Below are positions 7,263 to 9,961 of a stretch of DNA of 9,961 nt, piece by piece. Source of the DNA: Micrococcaceae bacterium UBA6021 (GTDB taxonomy: Bacteria; Actinomycetota; Actinomycetes; Actinomycetales; Micrococcaceae). Each line of letters starts with the position of its first letter. The stretch's first letter is position 1. The notes beneath the pieces were generated by a model. That model had not been told where the DNA came from, did not search any database, and was given only the letters and a program-made list of their open reading frames with translations. Made by a program: the position numbers and the translations under genes. Location: contig DIZT01000159.1 of NCBI GenBank assembly GCA_002427975.1, positions 19,270 to 29,230 of the forward strand, in the 5' to 3' direction.

Positions 7263-7335
7263 TGACCCCAGCGGGATTCGAACCCGCGTTACCGCCGTGA
7301 GAGGGCAGCGTACTAGGCCGCTATACGATGGGGCC
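7263..7335 (-). tRNA. tRNA-Glu (anticodon CTC)
   Basis: A 73-nt cloverleaf. The acceptor arm GGCCCCA pairs with TGGGGTC (with a G2-U71 wobble), the discriminator is A, and CCA is not encoded. The anticodon arm is CTGCC CTCTCAC GGCGG with anticodon CTC at 7301-7299, read for GAG codons. The T arm is GCGGG TTCGAAT CCCGC. The anticodon stem and loop closely resemble other bacterial tRNA-Glu. It is the second gene of a tRNA pair, 143 bp after tRNA-Gln, and is followed at once by the terminator. Confidence 0.96.
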
Positions 7336-7478
7336 GCGTACTTCCAGGAAGCTTGCGCTTCCATCCGGCGCCAGGCCGGTTTGCTAAGTGAGTATTTCAT
7401 ACACTCAGCGCGTGTTTCAAATCGGCGGACCGGCGTGAAACCCCTGATTCGCCGCGGATTCGCTGCGACCAAACAGAG
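7336..7478 (-). other. Spacer between the two tRNA genes, with tandem and inverted repeats
   Basis: No gene is seen here. It contains an 11-bp tandem repeat, GATTCGCCGCG (7446-7456) and GATTCGCTGCG (7457-7467), one mismatch apart; an inverted repeat GTTTCA (7414-7419) with TGAAAC (7436-7441) around a GC-rich loop; and the palindrome CTTCC-A-GGAAG (7341-7351). Since no terminator or promoter is evident between the tRNAs, the spacer is probably transcribed and removed during processing, and these structures may mark cleavage sites. Confidence 0.5.
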
Positions 7479-7550
7479 CTGGGATACCAGGACTCGAACC
7501 TAGAATGACGGTACCAGAAACCGTAGTGTTGCCAATTACACCATATCCCA
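7479..7550 (-). tRNA. tRNA-Gln (anticodon CTG)
   Basis: A 72-nt cloverleaf. The acceptor arm TGGGATA pairs with TATCCCA, the discriminator is G, and CCA is not encoded. The anticodon arm is ACGGT TTCTGGT ACCGT with anticodon CTG (plus-strand CAG at 7515-7517), reading CAG. The T arm contains GGTTCGAGTCC. The first pair is U1-A72, known as an identity element by which the amidotransferase GatCAB recognises Glu-tRNA(Gln); most actinobacteria lack GlnRS and use that route. It is the first gene of the Gln-Glu pair. Confidence 0.96.
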
Positions 7551-7565
7551 ATGATACTTTTGGGC

Positions 7566-7607
7566 CGGAGTTTCGGGCTTCAACCCGCGCTCCGTGCGCC
7601 TCAGCAC
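7566..7607 (-). other. Hairpins in the tRNA-Gln leader
   Basis: Between the predicted tRNA promoter and the mature 5' end lie two inverted repeats: CGGAG/CTCCG (7566-7570 with 7590-7594) enclosing CGGG/CCCG (7574-7577 with 7584-7587), and GTGC/GCAC (7594-7607). In the precursor RNA they would fold ahead of tRNA-Gln. A role in processing is inference. Confidence 0.4.
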
Positions 7608-7615
7608 GAGAAATT

Positions 7616-7644
7616 ACTTTACCCGAGACTTTAGGCTGGCACAA
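7616..7644 (-). promoter_or_regulatory. Promoter of the tRNA-Gln/tRNA-Glu unit
   Basis: On the minus strand TTGTGC (7644-7639) and TAAAGT (7621-7616) are separated by exactly 17 bp, about 65 bp upstream of the mature tRNA-Gln 5' end. The hexamers partly match the main sigma consensus and the spacing is ideal. The -10 region overlaps a copy of TTACCCGAGA (7619-7628) that is repeated in the dyad upstream of the YhgE-like gene. Confidence 0.5.
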
Positions 7645-7675
7645 ATCGGCGCTGAAGGCTTAAGTACCTGACCCC

Positions 7676-7705
7676 TTGCCAAATCCCCCGGAATAAGTTT
7701 ACTCT
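7676..7705 (+). promoter_or_regulatory. Promoter of the heptad-repeat membrane protein gene
   Basis: TTGCCA (7676-7681, five of six matches to TTGACA) and TACTCT (7700-7705, TANNNT type) are separated by 18 bp. The start site would be near 7712, giving a leader of about 135 nt. The -10 lies inside the left arm of the dyad at 7699-7726, so a repressor bound there would block initiation. In the leader I see only weak hairpins, such as TGCCT/AGGCA at 7736-7752, and no riboswitch I recognise. Confidence 0.5.
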
Positions 7706-7726
7706 CGGTAAGTTACCCGAGAGTAA
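7699..7726. promoter_or_regulatory. 28-bp near-perfect dyad, probable repressor operator
   Basis: TTACTCTCGGTAA (7699-7711), G, then TTACCCGAGAGTAA (7713-7726) form a dyad with 13-bp arms and one extra base in the right arm. Length, symmetry and overlap with the predicted -10 box are what TetR-family operators usually show. No TetR gene is within the window, so the binding protein would be encoded elsewhere. There is no T-run, and it lies upstream rather than downstream of genes, so it is not a terminator. Confidence 0.6.
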
Positions 7727-7847
7727 CCACCTTCCTGCCTTTGCTGCAGGCACTTCGGAATTTCGTTTCACCTCCGGGCTGCCGCCTGGTTCAGGTGGGT
7801 GGCCGGTAGCTTTCCTGCTGCCGGCAAGCCGCCGAGAGGACTCATCC

Positions 7848-9248
7848 GTGACACAAAGTCGTGCCGCCGTGCCCACCCAAACCCGAACCCGAACCCGAAC
7901 GCAACAGCTCACCATCGCTGTCCTGGCCCTGATGCTCATTGCGCTGCTTGGGTTTTACACCCTGGTCACGGGCAAGATCACCGACGGATCGGCCAAACTG
8001 CTGGACGGCGCGGGGCAGGCTTCGGCTGGCGCTGAGCAGCTCAAGGACGGCGCCGGCCAGCTGGCGGCCGGTGCGGGCAAGGCAGACAGCGGCGCCGGCA
8101 AGCTCTCCTCCGGCGCCGCGAAGGTCTACCTCGGAGTCAGTGAAAAGCTGGCCCCGGGCGCGGAAAGACTGGTGGCAGGTGCCGACCAGCTCGCCGTCGG
8201 AGCCGTCAAAATCGAGACTGACGTCAACAACAAACTTGCTCCCGGTGTCTACAAAGTGGACGACGGCGCCTGGAAGCTCGCCGCCGGAGCAACCCAACTC
8301 GCCGCGGCACTGACGCCTACCGCGGCCGGAAACGCCGAGAACAACCTGGCCGACGGTGCCACTGCGCTGGACGCCGGCACGGCCCAGCTGGCCTCCGGGA
8401 CCGGCGACCTTGCCGCCGGGACTGCACAACTGAAGGGCTACCGCGGAGCGAACAACTCCCCCGAGGCAGGAACCGGCACCGCAGCACTCGCGCAGGCCCT
8501 GGAGCTTCTGGAGGCGGCCGCCTCAGATCCGTTGCAGGGCCTGGTGCCACTGGCCGTGGTGAAGGACAAGATCGCCAAGATCACCGCGGGCGCCCACAAG
8601 CTCGACGCCGGGGCGTCCCAGCTGCAGGCCGGCGCCGGCAGGCTCGATCAGGGAGCAGCACAATTGCACGCGGGAACAGGGCGCCTCACCGCCGGCTTCG
8701 CCACGCTCGCCGGAAAGCTGAACAGCCGCGATCCCAACAACCCCGGCGTTGTGCTCGGTACCGAACTGCTGGCCGCCGGAACGTCCCAGATCCGTACCGG
8801 CATGGACGGCGTGCCTGGCAGCGCCGAGCACCCGGGCCTCATCAAAGCCGCCGCCAAGATGACGGAGGGCAGCACACGGCTGGCGGACGGAACATTGGCA
8901 CTGAATGCCGGCATCAAGGGCGATCCGGCCGATCCCGGAAATCCCGGCCTGCTGCCGGGCTCCCAGGCCCTGGCTGCCGGCGCCTCGGAGCTGGCCACAG
9001 GCAACACCCGGCTGGCTTCGGGATCGACCCAGCTGGCATCCGGCGCGGAGAAACTCGCTGACGGCAACGCCCGGATTGCCGATGGGACCGGCACCCTGCA
9101 CACCAGCGCAGCCGCCATCTCGCCCACCAGCATGGTGGGTAACTCGGATACTGCCGTTGCCCTTGGCCTTGTGGCTGTGCTCGTGTTCGGATCCGTCGGG
9201 TTCTATGTGCTGCTGTGGAACAGGCGAAGGCTGCAGTCTGCTGAGTGA
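7848..9248 (+). CDS. YhgE/Pip-type heptad-repeat membrane protein
   Basis: A 466-aa protein with a short cytoplasmic head holding an RTRTRT run, a transmembrane segment at 21-41 (LTIAVLALMLIALLGFYTLV), a long extracellular region, a second transmembrane segment at 434-456, and a basic tail (NRRRLQ). The middle is built from many GAxxLxxG heptads (for example DGAGQLAAGAGKL and SGSTQLASGAEKLADG), as in the X-X-X-Leu-X-X-Gly repeats of YhgE/Pip family proteins. Classical YhgE/Pip proteins end in several ABC-2-like membrane helices; those are missing here, leaving a two-anchor rod. Function is unknown; a wall-spanning scaffold or partner of an exporter is possible. The GTG at 7848 is preceded by GAGAGGA (7834-7840) with 7-nt spacing. 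The gene is probably repressed through the upstream dyad. It converges on the HAD gene 8 bp away. Confidence 0.85.
   Translation: MTQSRAAVPTQTRTRTRTQQLTIAVLALMLIALLGFYTLVTGKITDGSAKLLDGAGQASAGAEQLKDGAGQLAAGAGKADSGAGKLSSGAAKVYLGVSEKLAPGAERLVAGADQLAVGAVKIETDVNNKLAPGVYKVDDGAWKLAAGATQLAAALTPTAAGNAENNLADGATALDAGTAQLASGTGDLAAGTAQLKGYRGANNSPEAGTGTAALAQALELLEAAASDPLQGLVPLAVVKDKIAKITAGAHKLDAGASQLQAGAGRLDQGAAQLHAGTGRLTAGFATLAGKLNSRDPNNPGVVLGTELLAAGTSQIRTGMDGVPGSAEHPGLIKAAAKMTEGSTRLADGTLALNAGIKGDPADPGNPGLLPGSQALAAGASELATGNTRLASGSTQLASGAEKLADGNARIADGTGTLHTSAAAISPTSMVGNSDTAVALGLVAVLVFGSVGFYVLLWNRRRLQSAE
7881..7898 (+). repeat. Hexanucleotide repeat (ACCCGA)x3
   Basis: Three perfect tandem copies of ACCCGA, flanked by near-copies, lie inside the start of the heptad-repeat gene and encode the RTRTRT part of its cytoplasmic head. 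Because the unit is six bases, gain or loss would keep the reading frame and change only the number of Arg-Thr pairs. Confidence 0.75.
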
Positions 9249-9256
9249 ACGGCCGG

Positions 9257-9961
9257 TCAGGCCAGCAGCTGCTCCAGCGAGTTGACCTCGTGGCCGGAGA
9301 AATCCGGTGCCGGCTCCCCCACCCGGTTGAGCCAGACGCCTACCAGGCCTGCCGCCGTCGAAGCCTCAGCGTCCAGCAGCCGGTTGTCCCCCACATAAAG
9401 GGTCTCCTCCGCGGCTGTACCCAGCAGGCGGACGCCTTCGAGGTAGATGGCAGCCGCCGGCTTGGCCACCCCCACCGTGTCCGTGCCAACCAGGCGGCTG
9501 ACGCGTTCCAGGCCGGCGCCGTCGAGCTTGGCCCGCTGGTAATCGTGGACGTTGTTGCTGACGGCACCGTACGGGATGCCGGCCGCGTCCAGCAGATCCA
9601 GGAGGGGCAGCACGTCCGCAAAGGCCCGCACGTAGCTGGGCTGCAGCCGGCTGTAGGCGGAGAGCCACCGGTGCGATTCTTCGCCGTCGCCAAGATCCAC
9701 GCCGAAGTGCCCCAGGGCGGCGCGTCCCCGCAGGAGCCGCTGGTCGTTGAAGGTCAGCTCCCCCGCCAGGTACCTGTCGTAGTAGTGCGTGGTCTCGTGC
9801 GTGAAGATCCTGCCGAAACGCTCCCACCCGGTCTGGTCCAGGCCGGGCAGGAGGTGTTCGCTGACCTCGCGCAGGGCGGTGGTCATGGCGTATTCAAGAT
9901 CCACCAGGGTGTCGTCGATGTCGAACAGGACGCCCCGAATGGTCCCGAAACGCGTGCTCAC
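9257..9961 (-). CDS. HAD-superfamily hydrolase (subfamily I), start at window edge
   Basis: A 234-aa HAD hydrolase, probably a phosphatase acting on a small phosphorylated metabolite in the cytoplasm; the substrate cannot be told from sequence. Motif I is LFDIDDTLVD with nucleophile D14 and acid/base D16; the helical cap follows (about 20-115); motif II is AVSNN with S135; motif III is the lysine of AKP (K167); and motif IV is YVGDNRLLD with D192 and D197. All four motifs are intact and the length is normal for subfamily I. The start used is the GTG at 9959-9961, the last three bases, so a start further upstream cannot be excluded and no ribosome binding site can be checked. Its 3' end faces the heptad-repeat gene with an 8-bp gap and no evident terminator. 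Confidence 0.93.
   Translation of the reverse strand: MSTRFGTIRGVLFDIDDTLVDLEYAMTTALREVSEHLLPGLDQTGWERFGRIFTHETTHYYDRYLAGELTFNDQRLLRGRAALGHFGVDLGDGEESHRWLSAYSRLQPSYVRAFADVLPLLDLLDAAGIPYGAVSNNVHDYQRAKLDGAGLERVSRLVGTDTVGVAKPAAAIYLEGVRLLGTAAEETLYVGDNRLLDAEASTAAGLVGVWLNRVGEPAPDFSGHEVNSLEQLLA

Noticed and set aside
7263..7550. tRNA genes as attachment site of an integrated element
   Set aside because: No integrase gene and no direct repeat of either tRNA 3' end is found in the window.
7712..7847. Possible riboswitch in the long leader of the heptad-repeat gene
   Set aside because: Only short hairpins such as TGCCT/AGGCA are seen; none of the conserved cores of cobalamin, TPP, Mg or other common riboswitches is recognisable.
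7848..9248. MMPL/RND-type permease identity for the heptad-repeat protein
   Set aside because: Only two hydrophobic segments are present and there is no transporter motif.
9240..9280. CTGCTG / CAGCAG inverted repeat between the convergent heptad-repeat and HAD genes
   Set aside because: The loop is about 19 nt and there is no T-run on either strand, so it does not support an intrinsic terminator call.

Overview
The window reads as the chromosome of a high-GC actinobacterium, most likely Arthrobacter, Pseudarthrobacter or a close relative in the Micrococcaceae. The reasons are strongly GC-biased third codon positions, frequent GTG starts, a leuC gene divergent from an NdgR/LtbR-type IclR regulator (a characteristic actinobacterial pair), and heptad-repeat YhgE/Pip-type proteins. 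The taxonomic assignment is inference; no database was consulted.

Layout from left to right. The 5' part of leuC (3-isopropylmalate dehydratase large subunit, minus strand) runs off the left edge. It is divergent from an IclR-family regulator (plus), and the roughly 107-bp gap between them carries two inverted repeats that could be operators. A small DUF1697 protein (plus) follows, preceded by a sequence that looks like a leaderless promoter. It converges within 5 bp on a minus-strand block that is transcribed towards it: a membrane acyltransferase-3 gene, then two overlapping membrane-anchored dynamin/Era-like GTPase genes (ATGA overlap).

To the right is a tRNA-Gln(CTG) to tRNA-Glu(CTC) pair on the minus strand, closed by a very strong intrinsic terminator that separates it from the acyltransferase. 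A 297-bp intergenic region then holds the outward-facing tRNA promoter and a plus-strand promoter overlaid by a near-perfect 28-bp dyad. It is followed by a 466-aa, two-transmembrane, heptad-repeat (GAxxLxx) surface protein on the plus strand. The window ends with a HAD-superfamily hydrolase (minus) whose apparent start codon is the last three bases.

Functionally, leuC and the IclR regulator belong to branched-chain amino-acid control. The two tRNAs form one unit; in bacteria that lack GlnRS both are charged by the same GluRS. The GTPase pair is the most interesting module: two divergent paralogous G domains, each with a C-terminal membrane-inserting hairpin and translationally coupled, which suggests an obligate heteromeric membrane-remodelling machine of unknown job. 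The acyltransferase next to them uses rare ATA and TTA codons and looks like a later arrival. I do not see a CRISPR array, insertion sequence, prophage or obvious defence island.
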